The position numbers and the translations under genes were made by a program. From a virus, in IMG/VR virus record IMGVR_UViG_3300012984_000019, positions 1-58,552 of that record: a stretch of 58,552 nt of DNA, one strand, 5' to 3'. This document shows, in pieces, positions 7,552 through 14,581 of this stretch (positions within the stretch are counted from its first letter, which is position 1; each line of letters opens with the position of its first letter). The notes under the pieces are model-generated. The model was not told the origin of the DNA. It was given only the letters and a program-made list of their open reading frames with translations, and did not search any database.

Positions 7552-7577
7552 GCCCCACCCCCCGAAGGGGGTGGGGC
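7552..7577 (-). terminator. intrinsic terminator of the minus-strand arm
   Basis: 11-bp perfect GC stem (7552-7562 with 7567-7577) with a 4-base loop (CGAA as read on the plus strand). On the minus strand it is followed by TTTT, the canonical form. It ends the 8557-7598 gene run and shields the candidate origin. Confidence 0.85.
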
Positions 7578-7597
7578 CGATCCAGGGGATCGGTCTC

Positions 7598-7873
7598 CTA
7601 CAGTCGAGGCTCATCCTCGTACAGATTGGAGATGCGATCCCAGATGATCCGAGCGTCAGATGCAACGTCATCCGGCCAAACGTGATACTGCTGACCGTTC
7701 CGGCTGTCCTCTGCGATCACACGGACCCAGGAGACAAACAGACCGAAAATCTCACGAATGACATAGGCTGGCATTTCACTGACACGGATGAAAAAGGCGT
7801 GCCTATTCCATCCACGGTTGGAAACAGCCTTAGCGAGTGCGTCGGCTGCCTTGCTCTCATCACGGTTCATCAT
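7598..7873 (-). CDS. hypothetical protein, 91 aa
   Basis: ATG at 7873, with another ATG one codon later (7870). Helical protein with an aromatic centre (IFGLFVSWVRVIAEDSRNGQ) and acidic C-terminus (ISNLYEDEPRL). No family recognised. Last gene before the strong terminator. Confidence 0.6.
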   Translation of the reverse strand: MMNRDESKAADALAKAVSNRGWNRHAFFIRVSEMPAYVIREIFGLFVSWVRVIAEDSRNGQQYHVWPDDVASDARIIWDRISNLYEDEPRL

Positions 7874-7887
7874 GGGATCATCCTACT

Positions 7888-8346
7888 CTAGTCGAGGGCG
7901 TCGGTCAAGATGGTGGACTCGGTAATTTCAACTACGATGGAGGGAGGCTTAGGGCCACCAGGACAGGCACAGTAGGTGCTGTACTGAGTGCATCGACTGC
8001 AAGAACTCCACCCCACGGTATATCCCTCAACCGTCTTGCCCTTGTAGGAGGTAGGGAGGCGAATCTCTGTGCTCGAAGGCTTCCGCGCGTACCTGAAACC
8101 GTCACGCATGGCGTCAGTGATCACGACCTCAGGCACACCGGTCCTGGTACTCTTCACTGCAACGTTCTCACCACGAGGCTTCGAAGGCTCCGGCGGATTG
8201 GTCTCGTTGTCGAAGGTGACACCAGAGGTTCGAGCCTCAGCGATCAGGGCCATTGCAGGCTTACCCATGCGGCCTCGGGTGAATTGCGCCAGACCAGCAG
8301 CAACTGCCAGATGGCGCGGGGTCTCGTAGGTCTTCTCGAACTTCAC
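7888..8346 (-). CDS. two-domain protein sharing its N-terminal module with the 14321-14545 product, 152 aa
   Basis: GTG start with GAGGTGAT upstream. Residues 2-45 (KFEKTYETPRHLAVAAGLAQ, then GRMGKPAMALIAEARTSGV) align with nearly the whole small protein at 14321-14545. The shared shape, two helices around a GR-turn, recalls small DNA-binding modules such as the Lsr2 C-terminal domain, but that is only a resemblance. The C-terminal half carries a Cys cluster (CSRCTQYSTYCACPGG), probably a metal site. Function unknown. Confidence 0.65.
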   Translation of the reverse strand: MKFEKTYETPRHLAVAAGLAQFTRGRMGKPAMALIAEARTSGVTFDNETNPPEPSKPRGENVAVKSTRTGVPEVVITDAMRDGFRYARKPSSTEIRLPTSYKGKTVEGYTVGWSSCSRCTQYSTYCACPGGPKPPSIVVEITESTILTDALD

Positions 8347-8350
8347 TTCA

Positions 8351-8557
8351 TCACCTCATGATCTCGCCGGTATGGAGAGCGTAGTCTACCAGATCAGTAA
8401 CACTACCGTCAACCCCTACAGCCTTCATCGTCTTATCGAAATTACCTACTGCCTCAATGGTATCTCCCTTGATTTCAAAATCAATTCCATTCATCATCAA
8501 TCGAACGGCAATACGGGAGGCAGCGCCTTGGTTATGGGGGGTAATTGTAGTGACCAC
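8351..8557 (-). CDS. hypothetical protein, 68 aa
   Basis: GTG start with AGGAAAGGA upstream. Small alpha/beta protein (AVRLMMNGIDFEIKGDTIEAV, cut here to its core) resembling a compact ferredoxin-like fold, without cysteines. First gene of a three-gene run ending at the 7552 terminator. Confidence 0.6.
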   Translation of the reverse strand: MVTTITPHNQGAASRIAVRLMMNGIDFEIKGDTIEAVGNFDKTMKAVGVDGSVTDLVDYALHTGEIMR

Positions 8558-8599
8558 TGGAAGTCCTTTCCTCTAGGTGGAACAAGTATCTCATGGGCA

Positions 8600-8642
8600 A
8601 TTACACATGTAAATACCTGGGTAAAATGAATGTCTATCGTAA
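8600..8642 (-). promoter_or_regulatory. weak TTACGA-type promoter
   Basis: Minus strand: TTACGA (8637-8642), 7 bases, TCATTT, 18 bases, TGTAAT (8600-8605), then about 40 bases to the GTG at 8557. Fits the phage's upstream-box layout with one extra spacer base and a poor -35. Confidence 0.4.
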
Positions 8643-8672
8643 TTGGATTGTTATGCGCGGGTCGCCCGTTTT

Positions 8673-8702
8673 GGGGAGGGTGGCCCCGCAGCCACCCTCC
8701 CC
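8673..8702 (-). terminator. terminator hairpin after the rIIB-like gene
   Basis: 12-bp stem (8673-8684 with 8691-8702) and 6-base loop, 14 bases after the rIIB-like stop. No T-run on the minus strand. Confidence 0.7.
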
Positions 8703-8715
8703 CACCAACGGAGAG

Positions 8716-9549
8716 TTACAGTCCAGCGACCTCGTGAATGTCAGACGGGCCGTAAACGTCCTCGTCGTCGTCATCCACGAAAGCCCGAGCAATCGCAGTC
8801 TCGGTGACCTCGATCACCGTGTAGCGGCAGGTGCGAATCTTCTGCCAGCCGCAGTCCGTCGGAACGGAAACCACGTCGCGGGGGTTGATCTTCACCGTGA
8901 GCGTGGCACCCTGAGCGAAGCCCGAGGCGTAGTCCCACGTTCCAGCGTGCAGACCCGAGGCGCAACCAGTGGCCGGGTCGTGAACCACCCGCGAGCGGGC
9001 AATCTCGACAACGCTGCCGGGGTTGTTCGGAACCGCACCGTTGACGGGGATACCGTCAACAACCGCCGGTCCACGGCTGATCGACTCAAAGCCGTCAGCA
9101 GTCTTGCGAACACCCTTGTAGGCGATGAAGTCACCATCGGGGGTAATGGCGAAGTCGAAGCGACCGAGCCAATCGAACAACTGGTCCCGGCTGTGCTCGT
9201 TCGGGTTGGCGCTCGCCTTCTCAAAGAAGTTGACGAGCGGCTGCCAATCCTCCACGCCCTCATCGAGGAAGCGAAGCACCTGGCGCGTCAGAGCGTTGTC
9301 CACGGCGTCACCGTCGAAGAACAGGTTACCGCCACCGACAGTCACGCGGTCGGTCAGGCGCTCAAAGCGAGCAGCAACCGCCTTCGTGGCGTCGAAGTCG
9401 TTGGAAACGGACTCGTCACCGTCGCGCAACTTCTGCACGATGGTCGAGTAACCGGGGTGAGTGTCGTGAGCGGTGAACAGGTCACCGTCGATGATAGCAG
9501 CCGCGAACTCGCCGTTCTCGGTGCTGGTAATGCTGTATCGCATGGTCAT
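8716..9549 (-). CDS. rIIB: rIIB-like protein, 277 aa
   Basis: Matches the rIIB-like family of large phages: a central DNA-independent alpha region (VLRFLDEGVEDWQPLVNFFE) followed by the hallmark beta domain with DFAITPDGDFIAYKGVRK and, near the end, SGLHAGTWDYASGFAQG and VKINPRDVVSVP. In T4 the rIIA and rIIB proteins are membrane-associated and let the phage overcome the RexAB exclusion system of a lambda prophage; here the biochemical role is unknown. The start overlaps the rIIA-like stop (ATGA), so the pair is translationally coupled. The long open frames on the opposite strand are shadows caused by high GC. Confidence 0.85.
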   Translation of the reverse strand: MTMRYSITSTENGEFAAAIIDGDLFTAHDTHPGYSTIVQKLRDGDESVSNDFDATKAVAARFERLTDRVTVGGGNLFFDGDAVDNALTRQVLRFLDEGVEDWQPLVNFFEKASANPNEHSRDQLFDWLGRFDFAITPDGDFIAYKGVRKTADGFESISRGPAVVDGIPVNGAVPNNPGSVVEIARSRVVHDPATGCASGLHAGTWDYASGFAQGATLTVKINPRDVVSVPTDCGWQKIRTCRYTVIEVTETAIARAFVDDDDEDVYGPSDIHEVAGL

Positions 9550-11540
9550 GAAATCTCCTTGTTGGTGGCCGCGTGAACGGCGTTGATGTAAAGGGCGAAG
9601 TGTGTTGCGTCTGACCTGCTATCTCCACGGTAGCAGAGTCCGTAGCCCTTGTAAACGGTTGCGGCAGACGTACTGAGCGTGGTGGTCAGGCTCGTCATGT
9701 GGACGAGTGACCCCGAGCGCCAGCCTCGGTGAGAGAGGCCGATGTTCTGCGCTCCCTGCACGATCTTGTTCAGCGCCTTTACCTCGGCAATAGCCGTGGC
9801 ATCGGTGACGTGGTTAGCGAACGTCACCAGGGCGGGATCGTTCAGGACGATGCCAGTCTTAGCAACAGCCCGAGCAATCTCAACGTCGGTGTCGGAAGCC
9901 TTAGCAAGCACCAGGCCCGACTCCGAAAGGGTGTCCCGAGCCGTGTCGTATGCGTTCTGCAAGAAACGGTCGATGCGGACAGCGGTGGGGAAGTCACGCT
10001 CAAACTTCTCCCAGCGGTTCTTTGCGATCACCACAACGTCGTAGCCGATGCCGTGGAAGTAGGTGTAAAGGTTCTTCATGTAAAGGCGAGAGTTGTCGCC
10101 CTTCCAGTCAGACGGCGAACCGTAAACAACCTTGTTCTTGATCGCGCTCGTCTCCACCGTGGAGCCGTGCTCGTTCAGGAGGTCGTACGGGTGCGTCCGC
10201 GTCGATCCAGGCGTGCCCACCTTCGGGCTCGACGGAATCTTGACGGCCTTGATCGTGTCGAGAGGAACGACGTTGATCTGGACCCACTGGTTCGTCATGG
10301 TCGAAGCCTTGACGAAAACGAGCCGGTCGAGGTCGAGAGCGTTATCCTCGATGTAAAGGTCAGCCTTCTTCCGCTGCGTGGGGGTAGGCTTGTCAGCGGT
10401 GAAGTCCGTGATGATGAGGCTCGACGCCAGTTCCTCGGCGGAAAGCGAACGGGTCTTGTGCGTGCCACGACGCCCGTATCCGTAGCGAGCAGAGACGACG
10501 GTAAACTCGCCGTCGAAACGCTCAGGAATCGCCACACCCTTGTAGGAAAACGCCCAGGCCGACGAGTTCCAGCCGAGAGCCTTCTTCCAACGCTGCGCCT
10601 CCGAAAAGGCTTCGGCGTGAGTCTGGCAAGCAGCGATATCCGCGTTCGCCTTCTTCTCGACCTTGCCCTTTAGACCCTTCTTCACCGACTCGATGTAGGC
10701 CCGAGTCTTATTGGTGAAGTGCAGTTCCTCACGCGCAGGCGTGAAGTTGACCGAGCCAATCGGCGCGGTGACGAGAAACTTGCCGGTCGTGTTCAGACCC
10801 AGCGGGCGCTCGTAGCGGTAGGCATTCTTCTCACGGACAGGGTAAGCGACTCCACCCATGAGCAGCGTGTCCTCGTCGAGGTCGTTAGAGAGCAGGATAC
10901 CCGGCTCAATCTCGATACCCTCAATGTGCTTCGGCTCCTTGCCGTTGACGAGCACCGTGCCCTTCTCCCAAAAGCGGAAGAAGTCGTTTGCCTTCTCGGC
11001 AAGGTTGTTGCCGTGCTTCGTGGGAATGCGAATCTCCACGCCATTGTGCTCGTCGGTGGAAACAGTGTCCACGACCTCCATGACGCCGATGCCCTGAGCG
11101 TTCTTCGCCACCAGCACCGTGACCTTCACGCCATGCTTGACAGCGGTGACGGTAAAGGTCGGCGCGTAGGTGAGAGCGGACTTGCAGCCGAGGCCGAGCA
11201 TTCCGGTCTGCTCGTCAGTACCGCGCTTCGTGCTCGCGCCATACTTGGAGTAAATCTCGGTAATCTCGTCCACGGAAAGACCGATGCCGAAGTCACGGAC
11301 AATGAAGTCCTGCGAAAACGTGCCGGGGGTCTGGACCTCGATGGGACGGGTCTGACCAGCCTCGGTGTGAGAGTCGCGGGCATTGACCGAATACTCACGG
11401 ATGACCGCAGCCTCCGGGTCAGAGTAAAGGTCCGTGAGGACAGACATGAGGTGAGCCGTGGCGTTCTCGTCCAGGCTCATAGCGATCTTGTTGCCGTCGA
11501 GGTTTCCCTCAACCGTGACCTCGGGGTGTGCGGGGATCAT
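9546..11540 (-). CDS. rIIA: rIIA-like GHKL-ATPase protein, 664 aa
   Basis: N-terminal GHKL (Hsp90/gyrase/histidine-kinase) ATP-binding fold: the N-box IREYSVNARDSH has Glu49, Asn53 and Asp56; VRDFGIGLS is the G1 box with Asp83, Gly85 and Gly87; GMLGLGCKSAL (113-123) is the ATP-lid G2 box. The rest is typical of long rIIA proteins of about 650-750 residues. Works with rIIB, probably at the membrane, in protection against host exclusion or abortive systems. It is led by a promoter matching the DNA-damage RecA-NDp motif. RBS AAAGGAACTCAGG before ATG 11540. Confidence 0.88.
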   Translation of the reverse strand: MIPAHPEVTVEGNLDGNKIAMSLDENATAHLMSVLTDLYSDPEAAVIREYSVNARDSHTEAGQTRPIEVQTPGTFSQDFIVRDFGIGLSVDEITEIYSKYGASTKRGTDEQTGMLGLGCKSALTYAPTFTVTAVKHGVKVTVLVAKNAQGIGVMEVVDTVSTDEHNGVEIRIPTKHGNNLAEKANDFFRFWEKGTVLVNGKEPKHIEGIEIEPGILLSNDLDEDTLLMGGVAYPVREKNAYRYERPLGLNTTGKFLVTAPIGSVNFTPAREELHFTNKTRAYIESVKKGLKGKVEKKANADIAACQTHAEAFSEAQRWKKALGWNSSAWAFSYKGVAIPERFDGEFTVVSARYGYGRRGTHKTRSLSAEELASSLIITDFTADKPTPTQRKKADLYIEDNALDLDRLVFVKASTMTNQWVQINVVPLDTIKAVKIPSSPKVGTPGSTRTHPYDLLNEHGSTVETSAIKNKVVYGSPSDWKGDNSRLYMKNLYTYFHGIGYDVVVIAKNRWEKFERDFPTAVRIDRFLQNAYDTARDTLSESGLVLAKASDTDVEIARAVAKTGIVLNDPALVTFANHVTDATAIAEVKALNKIVQGAQNIGLSHRGWRSGSLVHMTSLTTTLSTSAATVYKGYGLCYRGDSRSDATHFALYINAVHAATNKEIS

Positions 11541-11579
11541 CCTGAGTTCCTTTCGTCGTGCTCCGTTGTGTGTAGTAGA

Positions 11580-11602
11580 AGTGTAGCAGGACCCACTGAC
11601 AG
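11580..11602 (-). promoter_or_regulatory. RecA-NDp (PafBC-type) promoter for the rIIA-rIIB pair
   Basis: Minus strand: CTGTCAGTG (11602-11594), 8 bases, TACACT (11585-11580), about 40 bases before the rIIA start. It fits the actinobacterial DNA-damage motif TTGTCRGTG-N8-TAnnnT at all but the first base. A TTACGA box lies further upstream at 11632-11637. Confidence 0.7.
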
Positions 11603-11705
11603 TTTACAAGCCCATGAAAGTGTTGACTTCATCGTAATTATGTGGTACGGCGCGGGTCGATGACGAATCGCGCGTGCCTTCGTAATTAGATCCAATGGCG
11701 CGGGG

Positions 11706-11727
11706 CGCAGGCCCCGAAGGGCCTGCG
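11706..11727 (-). terminator. terminator hairpin
   Basis: Nine-bp stem (11706-11714 with 11719-11727), 4-base loop, directly after the stop of the 11731-11997 gene on the minus strand. Followed by the GCGCGGGGCG-like and TTACGA elements seen in other intergenic gaps of this arm. Confidence 0.75.
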
Positions 11728-11730
11728 GGG

Positions 11731-11997
11731 CTACTCCATAGCCCGAACGATGACGCTCGAAGGCTCGTAGGCCGGTCGCCCCTGGTCGATGTGTGCCTGC
11801 TTGATAGCGGCAACCACATCCCTAAGAGCGCCCTTCTTCGTGCGCTTGCTGGTGATGCCGTCACGCTGGGCAACTGCCAGCGGGGAGAGGCCACGCGACA
11901 TCTTCATGCCGGTGTTGATCTCAAGTGCGAGAGAATGCGCGATGGCAAGAAGCCGAACCATGCCCACACCCTCGGGTCCTTCGATCATGACGGACAT
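11731..11997 (-). CDS. hypothetical protein, 88 aa
   Basis: ATG 11997 with GGAAGAAGG upstream. Helical protein (RLLAIAHSLALEINTGMKMS, then DVVAAIKQAHIDQGRPAY). No family recognised. It has its own promoter (TTGACA/TACACT) and terminator. Confidence 0.65.
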   Translation of the reverse strand: MSVMIEGPEGVGMVRLLAIAHSLALEINTGMKMSRGLSPLAVAQRDGITSKRTKKGALRDVVAAIKQAHIDQGRPAYEPSSVIVRAME

Positions 11998-12111
11998 TCG
12001 CCGTACCTTCTTCCTGTAGTAGAGGCGTCAGGCTATCTCTAACGTGTCTTCCCTGACGATTTGACGGATGGAGCCGGAGCCGAGAGTCCACCCGGTTGAC
12101 TTATCCAGTGT

Positions 12112-12137
12112 AGCCTACCTACACCGGGTCTGTCAAG
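12112..12137 (-). promoter_or_regulatory. sigma70-type promoter
   Basis: Minus strand TTGACA, 18-base spacer, TACACT, about 115 bases before ATG 11997. The -35 overlaps the last codons of the 39-residue gene at 12133-12252. Confidence 0.6.
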
Positions 12138-12252
12138 CCCCTGTGACCTTCCCCTGTCCGTGGAGAACGTCATCGTTAAAATCTCGTGCGTCCTGTCGGG
12201 ATGCGAAAGGTCCAAAGACCTCACCATCACACTTAACCTGCCAGAGCCTCAC
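12133..12252 (-). CDS. small hypothetical protein, 39 aa
   Basis: GTG start overlapping the previous stop (GTGA). Sequence MRLWQVKCDGEVFGPFASRQ continues with a helix (DARDFNDDVLHG). The look, a short beta pair then a helix with aromatic core, and the coupled start favour a real gene though it is below usual length cut-offs. Function unknown. Confidence 0.5.
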   Translation of the reverse strand: MRLWQVKCDGEVFGPFASRQDARDFNDDVLHGQGKVTGA

Positions 12253-12446
12253 TTGACTACCACCTCATCGTCGGGTCCGTAGAGACGACGGAAATCGTCA
12301 CCGTCATCATCATAGTATCCCACGACGTAAGTGCTCTCGTCAACATCCGAATCAGCATCAAGGGGGTTCACCTCCTCGATCATGACCTCGCGTGAGTCGA
12401 CCAGGAGCACATCATCCTCGGTCAGTTCATACGCGAACTTACGCAT
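12249..12446 (-). CDS. acidic hypothetical protein, 65 aa
   Basis: Start at ATG 12446 (MRKFAYELTEDDVLLVDSRE). Highly acidic: about a third of residues are Asp or Glu, including YYDDDGDDF. Acidic small phage proteins can mimic DNA, but no such family is recognised here. Its start overlaps the stop of the basic gene upstream, so an acidic/basic pair is co-translated. Confidence 0.6.
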   Translation of the reverse strand: MRKFAYELTEDDVLLVDSREVMIEEVNPLDADSDVDESTYVVGYYDDDGDDFRRLYGPDDEVVVK

Positions 12447-12597
12447 CCTCCCACCCGCGTCCCTTGTGCTTCGGGCTACGCTTGTAGTCGGTGGCAAGGG
12501 CGTGAGGCTGAGCGGTCGAACCCCTGCGGAGGTCCTGCACACGCTGTACCTTGTCCTTCTGCTTCTGCGGGCGCGCTCGGCGCTTGTTCTTCGTCAT
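12439..12597 (-). CDS. very basic small protein, 52 aa
   Basis: ATGA overlap with the upstream gene and overlap with the downstream one. Sequence begins MTKNKRRARPQKQKDKVQRV and ends YKRSPKHKGRGWEDA; about a third Lys/Arg, suggesting nucleic-acid or ribosome binding. Missed by standard length cut-offs. Confidence 0.6.
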   Translation of the reverse strand: MTKNKRRARPQKQKDKVQRVQDLRRGSTAQPHALATDYKRSPKHKGRGWEDA

Positions 12598-13055
12598 GCT
12601 GCGACCTTACCAGTCAGGGGGAGGGTTGTCAACCTCTCACCGTTGCGGAAAACAATCTGAGTGTCACCGACTCGGATATCACACTCGTCAACCTCAAAGA
12701 CGGAAATGCGGTACCCAACCTCGGCCAATGTGTCCTGAAAGCCTGCGAACCACTCGTGGAGGTCTGCGAGGTCGAGGAAGGCGCACACCTCGTCAGGTGC
12801 GATATCGAACAGGTTGTCACGCTGCGGCGGCGGGTGTGCGATATCGCAGTGCTCGCTGAGCATTGCCTCAGTGACCGAACGCAACTGCATCAAGAAACAG
12901 TCGTCATCGTGCCAGGGGAACTCACGGTTCATGTCCTCGTTCCACTTCTCCATCGCGGGGAAGTAGCCACAGTCGCAAATGGACTTGCTGTCCCAATGCG
13001 CCGTGTTGTAGGGACCGTGGAGGTATTGGCCGTGTTCGATGCGGAAGATTTCCAT
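12594..13055 (-). CDS. hypothetical protein, 153 aa
   Basis: ATG 13055, first gene of a five-gene run. Contains SICDCGYF, FPWHDDDCFLMQL and an acidic middle, then a beta-rich C-terminus (GYRISVFEVDECDIRVGDTQ). No family recognised. Its promoter is a clean TTACGA-type unit. Confidence 0.65.
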   Translation of the reverse strand: MEIFRIEHGQYLHGPYNTAHWDSKSICDCGYFPAMEKWNEDMNREFPWHDDDCFLMQLRSVTEAMLSEHCDIAHPPPQRDNLFDIAPDEVCAFLDLADLHEWFAGFQDTLAEVGYRISVFEVDECDIRVGDTQIVFRNGERLTTLPLTGKVAA

Positions 13056-13061
13056 GCAGAG

Positions 13062-13115
13062 AACCTATCAGCAGAGCCCCACGAAATCAAGCACCTTTCG
13101 TAACGAAAGGGTAAC
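13062..13115 (-). promoter_or_regulatory. TTACGA-type promoter with 11-bp direct repeat
   Basis: Minus strand: GTTACC (13115-13110), GTTACG 11 bases later, TTACGA (13103-13098), 7 bases, TTGATT (13090-13085), 17 bases, TAGGTT (13067-13062). Near-consensus -35 and exact phasing of the upstream box. Confidence 0.7.
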
Positions 13116-13129
13116 GCGCGCCCCGCGCT

Positions 13130-13149
13130 CGGGCGTGTTGCCACGCCCG
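13130..13149 (-). terminator. terminator hairpin
   Basis: Eight-bp stem (13130-13137 with 13142-13149), 4-base loop, shortly after the stop of the 13158-13331 gene. Confidence 0.6.
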
Positions 13150-13157
13150 CGCACGGG

Positions 13158-13331
13158 TTAGATAACCGAACCGGGAGACCGGAGCAGACAGCGACCGGTG
13201 TTAGCGTGAAGGCTAACCGTGTTCGCATTCTTGAGCCGGTTGGTACGGGTAACAGCCGAGGAATAATCCCCGGAATGCACCTTGATATCCGCGCGGCCGG
13301 TCTTACGGTTACGAGTCTTGATGATATACAA
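13158..13331 (-). CDS. basic hypothetical protein, 57 aa
   Basis: TTG start at 13331, two bases after the GP88-like stop, with AGGGGA at a good distance; the longer frame upstream runs inside the GP88-like gene. Basic beta-rich protein (YIIKTRNRKTGRADIKVHSG). Co-transcribed with the GP88-like gene. Function unknown. Confidence 0.55.
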   Translation of the reverse strand: MYIIKTRNRKTGRADIKVHSGDYSSAVTRTNRLKNANTVSLHANTGRCLLRSPGSVI

Positions 13332-13332
13332 G

Positions 13333-14079
13333 TCACTTCCCCTTTGCTGCGAATCGGATATCGGCCTTGCCATTAGGGCAAAGTCCGCAGGAAATGCACG
13401 CGCCACCGTTTACGGTAATGAGAGGAATTCGGCCCATAACCTCGGGACACGCCGCACCCGGACGGTTTCGCCATTCGCCCATCATTGCCGCACCTTCGGC
13501 GGCAGTATCGGTAAGCGTTGCGATAAGGATATCCGGGTGCTCACTGATAATCTCGTCCACCCATTCCGCATTCCCCTCGTCCACCGAAAGGTAAAGGGTG
13601 AGATTCGGAATACCGGCGAGGATATCGACGACATTGTTTCCCGGCGTGAAACTCCGAGTGTATGCCCAGAAATTCACGTCAGGGTTGGAGAGGATAACCG
13701 CAGACCATGCGCGAGCGTACGCGCGAGAAAAGAAATCCCCGTCATGGTGAATGCGGAAATCGAGCGAGGCCCCACGCTTATTAGCAGCGATACGGAATTC
13801 ACCGATAAGGTGGTTAAGCGACCGCGCGATATCATTAGCGGACGCATCCTTAACGGCGTTCCAATTCGACTCCATAACCGCGCGGAATCCCTTAAAGATG
13901 TTCTCCAATTTGCCAGCGTAGCAAACAGCCTCGCACGCGGCAGTCTGACCGGGGCACGAAAACTCCCGCCCGGAAAGCAAGCCGAAAGCGTTGCTCACGT
14001 TTGCCTGCGTTCCCGCCTTGTTTGCGGAAGGGGTCGTCTTACGGTCGGTGGACAGTCGAAGCGCGAGGGTGTTTGTCAT
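13333..14079 (-). CDS. GP88-family-like phage protein, 248 aa
   Basis: Resembles the phage family named after mycobacteriophage gene 88. Diagnostic parts: a Cys block SCPGQTAACEAVCYAGK near residue 41, the core FRIHHDGDFFSRAYARAW (about 109-126), NPDVNFWAYTRSF, and a C-terminal Cys block CISCGLCPNGK. About seven cysteines in two clusters suggest an Fe-S or zinc centre, with the HxxGDFF core as possible active site. The biochemical role of the family is not known to me. Its promoter carries the DNA-damage motif. Confidence 0.65.
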   Translation of the reverse strand: MTNTLALRLSTDRKTTPSANKAGTQANVSNAFGLLSGREFSCPGQTAACEAVCYAGKLENIFKGFRAVMESNWNAVKDASANDIARSLNHLIGEFRIAANKRGASLDFRIHHDGDFFSRAYARAWSAVILSNPDVNFWAYTRSFTPGNNVVDILAGIPNLTLYLSVDEGNAEWVDEIISEHPDILIATLTDTAAEGAAMMGEWRNRPGAACPEVMGRIPLITVNGGACISCGLCPNGKADIRFAAKGK

Positions 14080-14086
14080 GGCTCAA

Positions 14087-14110
14087 ACTATACACTAGGG
14101 GACCGACACC
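14087..14110 (-). promoter_or_regulatory. RecA-NDp-like promoter for the GP88-like gene
   Basis: Minus strand: GTGTCGGTC, 8 bases, TATAGT (14092-14087), which is 8 bases from ATG 14079. Matches TTGTCRGTG-N8-TAnnnT at the key TGTCRGT positions. A TTACGA box lies at 14145-14150. The short gap implies a leaderless or nearly leaderless mRNA. Confidence 0.6.
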
Positions 14111-14245
14111 GCGCAACCGTATCACCGGGGAAATTGTCACGGCTTCGTAACGACACGCCCGAGCGCGGCCCGCCCTGATGATCGTTGTCAATAGGGCGGG
14201 GGCAAAGATTCCTTTACCAAGAAAGGTTGGACAAAGGGTTCCAAT

Positions 14246-14267
14246 CGTCGGTGTATCCGTGTATAGT
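14246..14267 (+). promoter_or_regulatory. RecA-NDp-like promoter on the plus strand
   Basis: CGTCGGTG (14246-14253), 8 bases, TATAGT (14262-14267), 53 bases before ATG 14321. One base off the TGTCRGTG core. Drives the only plus-strand gene in this arm. Confidence 0.55.
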
Positions 14268-14320
14268 TAGTCCTGTGAGTGAGGGACACGCCCTCACCGA
14301 AAGTGAAGGGAGGGCCTGTC

Positions 14321-14545
14321 ATGGCCCGCAAGTTCCGCACCAAGTACGAGAGCCCCCGCGCTCTGCTGATCGAGAAGGGCCTGGCGAAGCCGGGTTCCGT
14401 CAAGGGTCGTTTCTCGAACGAGGGCCGTGCTCTCGTGGCCGAGGCTCGCGCCAAGGGCGTGAAGTTCGAGGCTGACAACCCCGTCGCCGCTCCGAAGGTG
14501 GAGACTCCGAAGGTCGATCTGACCAAGGCTCCCACCGAGTCCTGA
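14321..14545 (+). CDS. small protein with repeated KF-YESPR module, 74 aa
   Basis: Start at ATG 14321 with GGGAGGG upstream. MARKFRTKYESPRALLIEKG, then VKGRFSNEGRALVAEARAKG, is a single module that also forms the N-terminus of the 7888-8346 product. A Pro/Lys/Val tail follows. Alone, reversed against its neighbours, with its own promoter and terminator, and GC-rich, it could be a regulator; DNA binding is a guess from the fold-like pattern. Confidence 0.7.
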   Translation: MARKFRTKYESPRALLIEKGLAKPGSVKGRFSNEGRALVAEARAKGVKFEADNPVAAPKVETPKVDLTKAPTES

Positions 14546-14551
14546 CCACAA

Positions 14552-14580
14552 GGGGGCCAGCCTATCATGGGCTGGCCCCC
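14552..14580 (+). terminator. terminator hairpin
   Basis: Perfect 11-bp stem (14552-14562 with 14570-14580), 7-base loop, just after the stop at 14545. Confidence 0.8.
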
Positions 14581-14581
14581 T

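Noticed and set aside
8593-9576. 327-codon plus-strand open frame opposite rIIB, and similar ones at 9729-10673 and 10719-11663
   Set aside because: Antisense to clear rIIB and rIIA genes; composition is Arg/Val/Leu-rich with no domain, typical of GC-rich shadow frames.
12039-12230. 63-codon minus-strand frame
   Set aside because: Low-complexity, no ribosome site; the coupled 39-residue frame at 12133-12252 is the better gene in this interval.
13282-14178. 298-codon plus-strand frame opposite the GP88-like gene
   Set aside because: Shadow of a gene with recognisable motifs on the other strand; no ribosome site or domain.
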